Assembly (NCBI GenBank): GCA_036971715.1
Contig: JAVHJL010000002.1
Span: 3,194,501 to 3,258,500 of the forward strand
Length of the DNA stretch: 64,000 bases
Reading direction: 5' to 3'
DNA from: Arthrobotrys musiformis
Lineage: Eukaryota > Ascomycota > Orbiliomycetes > Orbiliales > Orbiliaceae
Below the pieces are notes generated by a model that worked only from the letters and a program-made list of their open reading frames with translations, searched no databases and was not told the origin of the DNA. This document shows positions 38,151 to 50,139 of this stretch, piece by piece (the stretch's first letter is position 1; every line of letters starts with the position of its first letter). The translations under genes were made by a program, and so were the position numbers.

Positions 38151-40198
38151 TCATCGTGCCGGTTTAAATTGAGGCTCAGGCACACCCGGCGGCGTCGGTG
38201 GTAAGGGCAACTCGTGATCGGGGGCATACAGAGTCGTAGAACTGGGACTGTAATCCATATCCTGCGGTGAGGCAAGTTCCTGCGCACTCAAATGCGGATG
38301 CTGACGCGTGTCTCCCGTCGGTAGCTCATACACATAAACTTCCTGATTTGTAGGAGCGCCCAGAACGGTACTTTGATAGTACCCCGAGTATCCCGCCCTT
38401 GGATCCTTGAAGATGGACGGGGTCTTCGGGTAGTTCCCCCCTTCGCTGTAATGAGTGGGTAATTCGCTTCGACCGCCGACGGGGATATCATCTACTGCTC
38501 CCGGAGATTTTGGCTCTCTGCTGCTCAAGAACGGAAGTCCTTTCTTCTTTCGAAGGCAGAAAACTAACAATCCTATCAGAGCGAGAAGAAGAAGGATACC
38601 GCCAACAACTCCACCCACGATCGCACCCGTCGGTACGGGGGCAGATCCCCCGTCAGTAATCTGATCTGAGTTTGTTGGTACTGGGCTCGGCAATCTGGTG
38701 GGATTGGAGTTTACTATCCGAGTTCCGTTGATAGCGAACAAAGTTGCTAAAACCTCGCTGTCGAATCCACCCGTCGGCGCTGTGCGAATTGCTCCTCCGT
38801 ACCCATTCCCCCCTATAACATCAGTTATCCGACTGGCTACTCGGTAGCCCGGAGTAGTGTTATTCCCTTCGTATGTTTCCAGCCAAGAAAGCGTATTCAA
38901 GTCCATGAAATACGCCGCATTGCCTCCACTTTCGCACTGTGCCGCCTGGGACGCTATAGCCGCCTTTTTTCCGGCATACAGCAGGAAAATATGATCCTTC
39001 ACAATATTACATGAAGAACCGGATCGTGCGCCAGGACCGAACTGTCCCCCGGATTCGCCGATGAACACCCAAGTGAAAGAAGGAATATTCAAAACCCACA
39101 TGTCGCTCAAAAACCGCGCGCTAGGATCCCCGTTCTCGGAACCGCCAAACATGAACATTTGATAACTCGATCCGTCGGGCGCGGCTACGAGTGCCGTACA
39201 AGCGTCCCCGCGCGCGGGAGGGATTTGGGCTCCATCGATGGGTTGGGTGTACCAATCTTGCGTTTCGGAGTCGTAGATTCTCGCGTGGTCCATGGCTACG
39301 TATGTTCCATTCACATAACCGCCAACGTGGATGTGTACCAGACGATCGTTTATTCGAAAAGACGCCATAGCACCATTGCCGAGCGACCTTCCCCAAGGAA
39401 GTGTGGAATTGGTCCACTCCGACGTTATGGCGTTGTAGGTTATAAAGCTATCTGTTGGATTCGTACTGGCACCCACCCAGCCTCCAACGATATACCCCTT
39501 CTGCGTTTCGGCGTCAAAGTATGTATTTCTTGCGGTGATCAGTCCCATCGGGTTATCCAAATTCAAGGCGAGTCGATCCCACCCGCCGAATTGGTAGTCA
39601 TCGCTTGTGAAGCCCTGTCGATAACGGTCGGTTCGGACCCTAGACCTCCAGTATTCTCGCGGGGATCCGGGGTTGTATTGGGCTCCGTCCTCGAAGATTA
39701 GGCTCTGGAAATTTATGGTACCGCCCATTGCCATGTATAAACTGAATGCGTTCGGATTGTACCAGAGCGCCGGGTTTACTGTCGAGGGCAAGTTTTCGGG
39801 ATATGCGGTGCTGTTGGTTACGACGTTTATGAACTCCCCGCTTTGGGCGACTGGGATTGTTCTGTCGAGATTTATAAAGCGAAGATGGGGGTCTATCACG
39901 GCACGGTTCGAAAGATCGTTAGTCGAACATTCAAATAAATTATCGCCCGAACGACATATTGAGCGCACTAGTTGCACTTACTGCCCCCGCCTTTCCTCTT
40001 GCTATTCCTAACATACTGTGCATATCCTTGTGCTATATAAAGCTGGTTTTCGACAACGACAGCTGTTTTTATGCTATGTTAGCCGCAATTCGATCTAGTC
40101 GTTTTGAAATCTAAAAAGGAAGCTTTGGACCCACCGGCATGGTGGTAAAGGGAACAGTATTCCGATACAGGATCGTAAAGTTGATCCTCGTCCGACAT
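38151..40198 (-). CDS. Kelch/galactose-oxidase-type beta-propeller membrane protein, copy B
   Basis: Exons 40198-40135, 40062-39982 and 39892-38151 join in phase to 628 residues. Exon 1 encodes MSDEDQLYDPVSEYCSLYHHA, aligning with copy A in the (D/E)P(V/I)S(D/E)(F/Y)CS stretch. Exon 2 gives AVVVENQLYIAQG, matching AVVFRNKLYIAQG in copy A, and exon 3 resumes at N-P-x-LR(F/Y)I in both. Propeller blades include MFMFGGSENGD and MWVLNIPSFTWV. One membrane helix (about residues 472-497, VGGVVGGILLLLALIGLLVF) precedes RKKKG. The cytoplasmic tail has scattered ELP motifs rather than the regular ELPA repeat of copy A. It is a tandem duplicate, same strand, about 1.3 kb away. A cell-surface sensing or adhesion role is a guess; no catalytic residues of galactose oxidase are evident. 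Confidence 0.85.
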
Positions 40199-42419
40199 TG
40201 CTGCAATCTCTCTGTGTATATAGAACTTCGGCTAGATTATGAATTATGTAATCGACACCACGCCGTAATATGTTTACAATATCGTCGAAAGATATTGGTG
40301 TGTTATGTAAACTTCGAAGGAGAGCAAAAAAAAAAAGACGGAACGCCAAAACAGCGAAACCTTTTCAGATATTTCGCGGATCTAAAGAAATAACTAAAAA
40401 GGAACCCAACAGGAAGGAAGAGAATTTTTTGTAACAAAAATTCCCAGTCCGTAATACGATAACCAAAAAAAAGGTATTCGGCCGCGGGCCCTTTTTTCGA
40501 AGTCGAGCTTGCGCCTGGTTACGTTCGACAATACGTCCTCTTATCACGTTGGGAGGTGACACAATGTTTATATTAAAAAGGAAAGCAAAAGGTGCCCTGC
40601 AGCAACAATAGATTCAATCGCATAACCCATGCCCGACGTCCCGTCTCATTGTTCTCTTTGATTTGAATTTTTTCTTGTCCCGCCTTGAGCCCATCTGCAC
40701 AATTAGCATTGTCACAGCACACTTCACAGCCATTGCAGCTGCGATCGCAGCTTGGGAAACCCTGTTATTTGGGGATTGGGGTTATTTAGTACATACTAAA
40801 TTTGGGTAGGACCCAGGAAAAGGAAAGAAGAGAGACTGTGCCTCGCGCCTGCGTCTGGAGGACCCCACTTTCCTTGAGAACATTAGTGAGCCTCCTTTTT
40901 GGATTTCCAGCCCAATCACGGCTTTTTGATAAAAAAAGTGAGGGAAAACGGGCAACGAAGGTGCTTGTTACCATAGCCGCTCGATACAGACATGGGTTAT
41001 AGTGCCTCAAGATCATTGGTTGATAACCGGTGCTGCTGTGGACCGAGCAGGAAATAGCCCGCATACCTTGGCGCAAAAGAACCCAGACTGTTGGTGAGTG
41101 TTCCTTTTGTAGTCGTGGTGTTATGTAGAAACGAAAAGGAACATTGAAACTGCAGGATGGGGTTCTCACGTCAGACCAATTAGCCCTCGCCAATTCTCTT
41201 CGATTTCATTTTTTTTGTTTCTGCGTTTCTGGACAGCGTTTGCATGTTAGCGATCTATTGATATCTTGCCGACCCTCGGGCCCACTGCCAGCGTGCTGTT
41301 ATATCGATGCTTGAAACGCAGGAAGAAAGAAGCTTTATGGGCCCGCTCTCGACGTAAATATATATAGCTGTCAATAAATTCCAAAGATTTGGCGCTGTGG
41401 CGTCTCGAAATCTTGGGTTTCGTCCCAATTAATTGCAGGTTTGCTCTTAGCTTCTTCCTCTTCTCAGCGCAGGTGTACGAGCTGTTCTGGTTTGCAATAT
41501 TGGTTGGGTTCAGCGACTTTATGGAGCCAGCTATACCGAATTCGCAAAAGGGTATTGTGAATACTTCAATACGGACCAGTTTACGTCCCGATCCTTCTTT
41601 TTTTTTTTTTTTGGAAAAACAAAATTTTTTTCAACCGTTGAAGCTAGGTGTTTTCAAGACATCTATTCGCTTTTAACACATAAGCAGAGTACACGGATCA
41701 TATAAAACAAGGAAACCGCATCTCGATGGCACAACTTTAACAAAACAATGGTCATTAATGGATAACGGCTTCCATAACCCGTATCGTATCCCGAGTACGA
41801 GGGCCCGAAATTTCGCCTTAATCCATACCAAAAAAAGTGCCGATTACTTACTAGCTACTCTTGAGTACAGCCCAGCCAAGTCATAATTGAATGTGACCCA
41901 ACTTGAGAGAGCTCCAAGAGCAAGCACACTATAAAATTAATTGTCATCCAACACCAACATGCATGCATAGCTTTGAAGCTCCCCGTTTCCTTTTTCGCAA
42001 GGGCGAGAAAGTGGGGTTCGGCTGCGCATAGTGGCGCCTCTTTTTGTTTTTGTTTCCTATACTCATATGCCGGGATTTGTTTCGTGTGCGCCTTGCGGAT
42101 TAGAGGTTTCTTCCCTTTGGTAATGTTCAACAGTTGATTGTGGCGATGTTGATATGCGTTGTCGGTTGCAGTTTCGCAGACACCGTTTGAGCTTGGTTAT
42201 GGGTGGTTCCAGCTTGGGCTCGGGCTTGGGTTCATGGTGGAGGATTGGATTAGGTATTAATCGATTCTATAAACTACGGTGCAAGGTCCTAGCAATATAT
42301 ATCCCAGATGCTTGAAATGCTTGACAAAGGCACGATAAATTGGCCTTGCATTGCATCTTCGCCAGACTCCTTATAAACAGCCCCGGTAAGTTACATGTAG
42401 TTTTTACCAAATAAACAAT
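40199..42419. other. Intergenic region of 2.2 kb
   Basis: It contains the kelch copy B promoter and the ERG7 3' flank. Short A and T homopolymers occur (40327, 41600). No supported gene: the longest frame (40786-41193, minus) has no family signature. Confidence 0.55.
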
Positions 42420-44808
42420 TTACCAAAGCTTCTCGTCGCCGTACTTGGCCGCATACATTCCTAGTGCCTTGAGAGGGAAGGCAAACTTGTAGTTGGGATA
42501 TGTGATCATGCTATTTGGGGGGAATCGTTAGAATATTGCCAATACCAGGATTCTCGGGAGGGAGGGGGAACTTACCAGCTTCGGTTGAAAACACCCTCGA
42601 TACCTTCCTGTAGCCACTCTCCGTTCTTTTGCTGTCTGCTCTTTAGCAGATTGATTCCTCGCTGGATAACTTCCTTCCCTGGATAACCCGCCTGGAGAAG
42701 GGCGATCAAAGCCCAACTTGTGTTCACAACTTGGCTCTTCTCGTGATCGATCCATTGACCTTTCACACAGCTCATATAGCTTTCACCCCATCCTCCGTCA
42801 GGCATCTGTTTACTCACTAAAAACTCACATGCCTTACGAACCCGCTCTGAGGTTTCATAGTTGTGACCGACAAGACGGAGGGACTCGAGTGCGAACATCA
42901 TGGCGTAGGAAAAGCAGATACCCCAAGAGCCCTCCCAGCTTCCATCTTTCCTTTGAGCAGAGATAATCCAATTCACCGCATTATTTATAGTTTGTTTGAT
43001 CTCTTCCGCGCGGTAGACTTTATCTAACTTTTGGAAGTATACCAGTGCTGTAACGACGGCGGTTGTGCATTCCGGGTACTCGTACTCGATCATGATTCTT
43101 CCGAAGACTTCGGCGGCATTAAACCATTCCAACTGCTTGGGACCTCTGATGATTTCATAACTTGCAAATCCTCCGCTAGGATTCCTCAATGCCAACATCA
43201 CGTCGACGGCGTCCCTCATCCTCTGATTCGAGACCAGTTCGGGAAATCCTGGCGTCATTTGGATCTGAATAACGGCCTTTAGCGCTTCAGCCGTACAATC
43301 CGAAACCGTATACCCCTGATCACGCGTCGAGAAAGCCCAAGCACCCTTCCGCTGCTGTCTATAGCATTTTTGTTTTTCGTCACTAATCTCAACAGAGATC
43401 TGTTGGTCGTCTAAAAACAAATGTGCGGAGTTGAGGAGATCCTTCCATTCGGGTTTTGTGGAGAAGCCGCATTCGACGACGGACTGAACTACAAAGGAAG
43501 TATCCCAGACCTGAACTCCGTTGGTACCGTTGAGCAGCATACCTTCTTCGTTCACCCAGAGGTAATCCTGAAGACGGTCCATATGTCCTAAAACGGCGGG
43601 ACTGTCTGGGCCCTCTGCGATAAAACGACACAACATCTGGAGCGGATTGTTGACAGGACCAAGATTGACATAATGTGTATTTTCGTCCTCTCGGACAACG
43701 AGAGAGTAGGCATAGTCTTCGGCCCACTTTTTGAGCCAATTAGGCAATAAGTATTTGCCCCAGAAGGTACAGGCGGTGTTAAAGAGGTCCAGAACGAGGG
43801 TGTGGGGGTGGTATATATCTTCGGCGCGGACAGTGTTTCGGTGAGCGGCGAAGTTGATGGATGAGTAGGGCTGGGTGAACAGTTCCGTCCGAAGGGCGCG
43901 AGTTAGGTCGTTCAAGGGGCGCGAGTGGCGTTTTGACCAGATATAAGACATCGGGAGGTAGACGGCACGTGTGTGGATCCACCAGCGATATGGATGGAGA
44001 GGGATCCAGTCGGGAAGCAGCCTGCAAACGTTAGCACTCTTCACATAATATAGATATAAGCATAGAGATAGGAATTTTTACCAGAGTTCTGGCGGGATAG
44101 GGTTCATTCCTTCCCACTCAAAGCACCCGATCATTGCGAGCCAGGCTTTACCCCAGTGTGGGACACCCAGAGCACCACCCAACTTATGAAGCGTCTCCCT
44201 CGCCTTCACCGCGACAGGATGATCCGCTGGCATCCCCAGCAGTCTGAGGGTGGTGTAATTGATCGTAGTACCAAACGTAGAACTCTCGCCTTCGGTATGC
44301 AGACCCCACCCACCATCCTCGGGGTGGGCGCGGTTACAAAGATACCGAATGATCTCGATAGCCCAATCTTCTGGGAACGGGATTCCGGTCGAATACCAGC
44401 ACATAACAAACCCGGCAAGCTGGAACATGGGACCGGAATAGTCACAGGCCCAGTTCCCACCGGGCAATTGGAGCTTCGAAAAGAAGGTGAGGCCATTCCT
44501 GGCGACGTCTAGTGGTGTCTTCGGAGATGGTAGATCAGGTTGTTCCTATTATTGCCCAAAGGACCTTCTATTTAGCCAATTGACCTTTATAATACGGTAT
44601 AGAGACAAGTACATACGGTATCCAAACCGAGGAAGTATTTGTCCGCAGTCGACTGCTTCCATTTCTTTGCTTCCTCCTCGGAGAGATAGTGCCATGTCTG
44701 ACGGCCATGGTCGTCTTTTAGACGCCAACGAGAGTAATCTGTGAAAGGGGTTTTATAGTCCGATGTCGGGATCGATCTGAGCCCCACGGGCTTCGATGGG
44801 AGGCCCAT
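42420..44808 (-). CDS. ERG7: Lanosterol synthase (oxidosqualene cyclase)
   Basis: Four exons (44808-44617, 44545-44082, 44021-42576, 42510-42420) join in phase to 730 residues, close to the roughly 731 of yeast Erg7. It cyclises 2,3-oxidosqualene to lanosterol, the first sterol in the ergosterol pathway, on the ER or lipid-droplet membrane. The catalytic motif VSDCTAEALKA, with the protonating Asp, is in exon 3. QW repeats are visible: KDGSWEGSWGICF, PDGGWGESYMSC and QKNGEWLQEGIEGVFNRSC, the last spanning the exon 3-4 junction. The N-terminal DYSRWRLKDDHGRQTWHYL is the usual start of fungal Erg7, and the C terminus MITYPNYKFAFPLKALGMY is also canonical. There are no P450, transporter or regulator genes alongside, so it is best read as the primary-metabolism copy rather than part of a triterpene cluster. 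Confidence 0.96.
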
Positions 44809-46063
44809 TCTGGCAGCAATTGGCCGATTTTATATGTGTATCTCCGTGGGTTCTGGGATGGTCAAGAGCGGTCTCAGAGGTTGCAGCCTCGTGGATGGTG
44901 GAAGTGTTGCCGATGTGTTGCCGTGAGGTTGAATTGAATGTCCCTTTGTCCTTTATATGTACAATCTTCCCCTCAGACTTCTTCCCAGAGGAAAACCCAG
45001 AATATCAAAACATGTGAAGCTTCAAAGCCGACTCTCCGGCTTCACCACCAGGAAGGTTGCACAAGTAAATTCAGCTCAGAAGCAGCCCCTGGCTAACTCG
45101 TCACTAACAACTCTGCTAACCGAACTTATTTTTCGCTGTTCGCTGCTCGCGTACTTCGGTATTTCCCTCTCCGAAATCTCCACCGTCTGCGCTGATTGGT
45201 CGATACGCAGCTTGGCGAGAACGGAGCTGCCTGATTGGACGCTTTGCTTGTCCGTGCTGCAGGAGCGCCCTTAAAGGCAAAGCTGGCAATCGGAGATCTG
45301 GCACTCCGACTGTTACACACAGTACACTTGTATTGATTAGCTAATGGGAATACAGGCCAAACGGGCACCCTCATGGCCTCGGAGCCAAATTGGCGGCGGA
45401 AATTAACACTCAAGCCCTTGAAAGTCGGCCTTTGCTGGTGTTGGGATTAACTGCCCTGCATACGACTAGAAACTATGCGGCCATTGGTATTGTGACATAA
45501 CAATATATGCACACGCTGATGACCTACGTCTATAATTTTCTAAGGTCGAAGCGGTTTCCGTAGGAGACCTGGGTCCGGCGTATACTAGCTATACTTCATG
45601 CCTCTAGACATTCTATAGGTATTGAGTGCCTGCCATCATACTCCATATATTATCTACTACAGACTGCCAGGATGCTGTAGGATCTTAAGATCCTAAGAAT
45701 TATACTGGCGCGCATGGAAATTTTTATTACGAGCTGCAGCTGGAGGTTTTCCATAAGCTATCAAATTATACAACGGAAACAACACGATAGCGCCGTATCG
45801 TCAGACCCTCTTATAAAACACTACGAGATTAGACTCAAAACCGGTCCGGTGGTGCTTAAAACGAACGCTACAGGGCGCGGGGCTATACGTTCCGGGAAAC
45901 AGTTATGAGGTATATTTAAACGGTAATTCGTGATTGATGACATTTACAAATATATTGCTTGCATCAAAAGGGCCGAGCTTGCCTCGTAGCCTGAGCGCCC
46001 TCTAATACTCCCACAGCTTATATTTTCCGAACATGACTCCCTTATAACCAACTCGGCTTAATA
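44809..46063. other. Intergenic region, ERG7 promoter side
   Basis: ERG7 promoter at the left. A perfect 18-bp palindrome (TAGGATCTTAAGATCCTA) lies at 45678-45695. A 64-codon ATG-initiated frame at 45714-45908 has no recognisable features. Otherwise nothing seen. Confidence 0.5.
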
Positions 46064-46687
46064 TTACGCACTGGTAGTAATAGGCGGACTACATCTCTTC
46101 TCCATCTCCACAACCGGGACCGTAATCCTCGGCGCAATAGCACTGGCACAATACGTCGAACAGTACGTCGAAGTAATAACTCCAGTCCCACAGGGGATTG
46201 GCAACCCCACCGTCGTGCAGGTGGAAGTAAGACTCCTACAAGATGAGGTAGTAGGACTACACCTCTTCTCCAACTCAACAACGGGAACAGTGATTCTCGG
46301 AGGCGCAGCGGTGGCGCAGTAGGTTGAACAGTAGGTTGATGTTAAAATTTCGGTGCCGCAGGCGACGGGCAGGGCGACGGTGGTGCAAGTTGATACGGAG
46401 GAGGTGCAAGTTGTTGCGGTTGTAGGCTTTGGGGTGGTGGTTGTGGGTGTGGGGGAGGGGATACATTGTCCGTAGTAGGGGTTATACACCGTGCAGGTTG
46501 CGCCGTCGGGGCAGGTTATGGGGCCTTTGTAGGTGACGCCGGAGCACTATTCCTCTATATTAGTAATCTATTGTCTATTTATTGACCATGAGCGGAATTG
46601 AATGCTTACTTGGCCCCATAGGGTCTGAGTCTGGGCGTATGTAATCGGCAGGAGGGATGCCATGGCCATTATTTTGATTGACACCAT
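46064..46687 (-). CDS. Small secreted protein: CBM1 module plus two cysteine repeats ending in EKR
   Basis: Two exons (46687-46610 and 46546-46064), joined by a 63-nt intron in phase 0, encode 186 residues. A signal peptide (hydrophobic to about residue 18) leads into a CBM1: LWGQ at the end of exon 1, then CSGVTYKGPITC, PDGATC and NPYYGQC, with the aromatic and Cys positions of fungal cellulose-binding domains. A Thr/Pro linker follows. Two tandem repeats of about 50 residues come next, each with S(V/L)(S)TCTTV, P(V/I)(A/P)CGT, STYCSTYCA, PRITVPVVE and ending (L/M)EKRCSP. The dibasic KR at each repeat end is a potential Kex2 cleavage site, which would release cysteine-rich peptides. Binding of cellulose or chitin is inferred from the CBM1; the repeat function is unknown. 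Confidence 0.78.
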
Positions 46688-47972
46688 TGTGAAAGATCGG
46701 TCTTAGATATTCAAATCTAATGTAATTATATAATCCTTAGGTATGAGATATATTGTTTCCGATAGTAGCAGATATATACCGAAGTATAAATGTCCGAGGA
46801 GAGCTGTCCCTAGAATATCGAAGAGGGTTTATGCCAGACGAAAGCAATTCAATTTATACCCCTATCCCTTCCCCCAAACGACGCTACGAATAAACTAGGA
46901 CGAACACTCCCAACTACAACCATCACTATGAAATGATAGAATATCACGCTGATACGCCCCTTCAGCTAGTTAGCAGCTTCGCAGGCATAAACTGTACCGT
47001 GACACAGAGCCAGAACCCCTGCAGAGAAATCACGACGATAACAGCAATAATAAACGAAGCCAAGACCTCCCTCAGCCTTTCACCTACCCTTGCCGAAATT
47101 TCTCGCCTCTACATTTAATTTTCGCTGAGTGTTTAAGCGTTTTTCGGGGTGGAGCATCCGCCGGGCCGATTCATTTTTATATAAAGATTTTGGCAGGTTT
47201 GAAATTTATAAATCGGCAGTTGAGTGAACTTGAATTGCAACTGTTGGATGTTGTATGGAAACGTTACTGAAGCATTCGCGCAAAACGAACGAGATATTAT
47301 GAAGGATGAGATAAATCTTCCATCCAAGAAGCAACTTTAACTGCCGTATATATATATTCACCAGATTTTACCATTCTCCACTTTTCGGTCAAAGTATTTC
47401 TTCACCAGCCTCCCGCCGGATGAGACTCCATACTTACTGACGGGCGGAGAATTGTGTGTCCCACGTGTTTTTGGGTACGACTTAGGCTAAAGTGCCTGTA
47501 TATATGCATATGTTCGAAAAATGACTAAATCCGCATCTCGCCTGATGCATATTGCCATGCAAGAGCGATATTACATGCACTGATATTGAAACAAAAAAGC
47601 TTAGTCACGGACTCAGCCATGAAACGGAAGCTCACGCTGCACAAAGTTATGCGTGCTGCGCTGGGGATATCAGGAATGAGGACCGCTGCTCCGTTCGGCT
47701 GAAAGTTGCAATGGTTAGGAATGCGCTGACGGATACCTTTTCTACGTCGTTCGCAGCTCGTGGTGCTAATCATAGGACATGTGAGAGGCGTTAAAAATCT
47801 AAGTCCGATCTTTGAGAAGCCAGCGTGATGTTATAATAGCTCAATTATACCGTTATATGCTTTTATACAGAAAAATACTCTATCGCCTTGAAATATAATA
47901 CATGTAGAAGTATAAACCGCCACCGTCACCGCTTGGGCCCTCAAAAGGGAGAGTAAATGTGTGATCTCCCCT
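46688..47972. other. Intergenic region of 1.3 kb
   Basis: Promoter of the CBM1 protein gene on the left and 3' flank of the mitoribosomal gene on the right. ATG-initiated frames (46933-47118 and others) are under 85 codons and have no motifs. Confidence 0.5.
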
Positions 47973-49023
47973 TTATCGCCTTTCCTCCGTTAATCTGGAT
48001 ACTGTCCTCGCGGCGGATAATATCCTTTCTTCCATGATAACTCTTGCCGCATCTCCTCCCTTTTGAAGTGCTACTGCACCGATAATCGCCATAATAGTGT
48101 CTTCTGCAACTTTGATAACACCGGAATCGGTCAAGTTCGCGGGCTAGAGTCAAATAAGTCAGTCCCACTATTTCCCATCAAATAGAATATATCCTCATCC
48201 AAATCGGAGCTTACATTTCTTGGCTTCCACCTCAGACATGGCACCATGCCTGACGCCTGTGCGATGCCGTATAGATTGGTCGAGCTCAAGTGGTTCTGTA
48301 CCGACAGGTAGCTCACCCTGTTTACCGGGTTCCTCTTGGCGATGACGGGGAGCTTCAATGACGGGTCGTTCGAGATTTCCGGTTCTCCGTTTCCGGCTAT
48401 TATGGCGTTTGGTTGTGACGTAGGTGCAACGGGTTGGTGGATCATGGAAAGTGTAGTGTGGAGGTATGCTATTCTGCGGCCTGTATAACCACTCAATCAG
48501 CATTCTTCAAGCCTCACAATACGTAAACACACATATTTCAGATCAAAGACGAACCGTAGAAGGCAAGCTTGGTATTATAGGGCTGCAACCCGTGGTCGAA
48601 ACTTTTATGCGTGACACACTGCCATTTTATCTCGTCCGTAAGAGCCTCCGCACCACCTTCTCCCAAAAGCTTGTTGTACATATCGTTCAAGACATCCAAT
48701 GAAGCGTTAACGGCGAACGGGACTCGCATGTGAGTTGCGACAGGGACGAAGGGACGGGTGATCTTGTTCATGCGATATCCTGAAGGTGGGGTATTAATCT
48801 GAGGAGGTACGGGTTGCTGCTGGACCTGTTGGAGAGGTCTATTGATAGTTTGCGAAGCCGAAGCATGGAATTGACGGGTTGGTAAGCTATTCGAGGGAGA
48901 TGGCCGCTGATGATTCGTGGGGAGGGTGTGTGGGCGCGGGGTGGAGGAGCATTGGGTGCAGATTGTGCGGGATTGGCGAGAGGAAGAGAGAATCGGACGA
49001 AGGCAGGACCGTGAAGAGGCCAT
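47973..49023 (-). CDS. MRPL15: Mitochondrial large-subunit ribosomal protein with RNase III fold (MRPL15/mL57)
   Basis: Exons 49023-48555, 48480-48215 and 48143-47973 join in phase to 301 residues. The N terminus is an Arg/Ser-rich mitochondrial presequence with the FHAS motif often seen near cleavage sites. The body matches the RNase III-like domain of yeast Mrpl15: KWQCVTHKSFDHGLQPYNTK, then LAFYGRRIAYLH across the first intron, and KVAEDTIMAIIGAVALQKGG in the last exon. Mitoribosomal members lack nuclease activity and serve as structural subunits. I chose the ATG at 49023 because it begins the presequence; an in-frame ATG at 49113 would add a Pro-rich stretch. The first donor is GTTCGT, slightly unusual. 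It is divergent from the small gene at 49413, sharing a promoter region of under 400 bp. Confidence 0.88.
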
Positions 49024-49412
49024 TGCGACAGCGAGCAACCTTCCCGGTGGCGGGTTGAGGGTGGTTGGAGGGGGGCTGTTGGGAGATATAAAAAGGAATG
49101 TCGAAGGGATCAATTGTATCGTCGAAAGTTGAAGTTGAAGCTTTTTCGAGGTTGTGGAATTTTGCGAGTTGGAAGAGTTTTGGCGGAGATTAGATTAGAT
49201 TAGATCCAATCGGATAAGATAATATTAAGTCCGACTATATCCGACTATATCAAGCTGCGCTGCTCTGTTACATCAATGAATTGGATACTATTGGATATAA
49301 GATTGAACAATGTTACAACAGGATCCGAATCCCAGCCAATTGATACTACCATAACTATGAAGTCGATGAACTCCAATCTATAATATATATTACATTGAGA
49401 ACCGCCCTCGAA
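49024..49412. promoter_or_regulatory. Shared divergent promoter region
   Basis: These 389 bp lie between the start of the mitoribosomal gene (minus) and the first MPC-RIR gene (plus). It includes repeated AGATTAGATTAGAT and TCCGACTATATCCGACTATATC units and an AT-rich stretch (49378-49393) just before the plus-strand gene. Specific sites were not identified. Confidence 0.4.
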
Positions 49413-49718
49413 ATGCCCTGCTCAGTGTTCTCCTCGCCGGTCCCAATCGCGGACGCAAAGTACGGCACCAATTACGCCCGTCTCTGGGGCCAGCACGTCC
49501 GGTTCGAACGGCGTATGGAAATCCAGAAGGAGATACACCTGCTGTATCGAAGTATGGCTTCTGGCCCCCGCCGCCCAGAAGACACCACGCCAACAATGCT
49601 GGAGAAGATACGCTGGGTCAACGGCGAGTATGTTCCCGCCGGCGAATCTGAGCTCTGGTGGCAGGAAGTAAACAAGAGGATGGTCAAGCTCAGGCGGATG
49701 GCTCTCGCACTGTTTTGA
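49413..49718 (+). CDS. MPC-RIR family small protein, member a (101 aa)
   Basis: An intact ATG-initiated frame of 101 codons with G at -3; the ATG is the first in frame after an upstream stop. It begins MPCSVFS, almost the same as member b (MPCSVYS). A charged, aromatic middle (YARLWGQHVRFERRMEIQKE) leads to the family motif MLEKIR at residues 62-67. It differs from most members in a long tail after the motif, with WWQEVNKRMVKLRRM. No signal peptide, membrane helix or known domain is seen. It is the isolated left-most member, about 5.5 kb from the next one, with RTT109 and the PhoD gene between. Function unknown. Confidence 0.6.
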   Translation: MPCSVFSSPVPIADAKYGTNYARLWGQHVRFERRMEIQKEIHLLYRSMASGPRRPEDTTPTMLEKIRWVNGEYVPAGESELWWQEVNKRMVKLRRMALALF

Positions 49719-50139
49719 AGTCGCTCATATATATACAGGGAATTCTCTGTATCCATTCCCGGTATTCTTTGGTGGGTTTTTATAATTTATATACGCTCTT
49801 CTTTGTACTTTCTTTTTTTTCTTCTTCTTTTTTACTTTGAGAGCCAATTCCATTTATATAGCAATCTGCTCGCCCTTATCTTCCTTTCCGCTGAAGTTTT
49901 ATCCCAATACACAAACCCGTGCACATCGAAGAGGATCAGTTGTCAGGGCTTCTTTTCCCGTCGGGAGAAACTGTTTGTGTTGTGTGTACTCGACGACAAC
50001 ACGCCCGGCAACACATCCCCATCTCCTGAACTTTTGACAGCTGCGACAGCTGCGACTCAGCTTGCTTCAATTGGATCTCAACCTCACCGCCAATCGTCTG
50101 ACCAAGATACTTCATCCTCATATCCTTCCTCCATTTCTA

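Noticed and set aside
42420..44808. Triterpene biosynthetic cluster around the oxidosqualene cyclase
   Set aside because: No P450, reductase, transferase or regulator genes nearby, and the protein has the length and motifs of primary Erg7.
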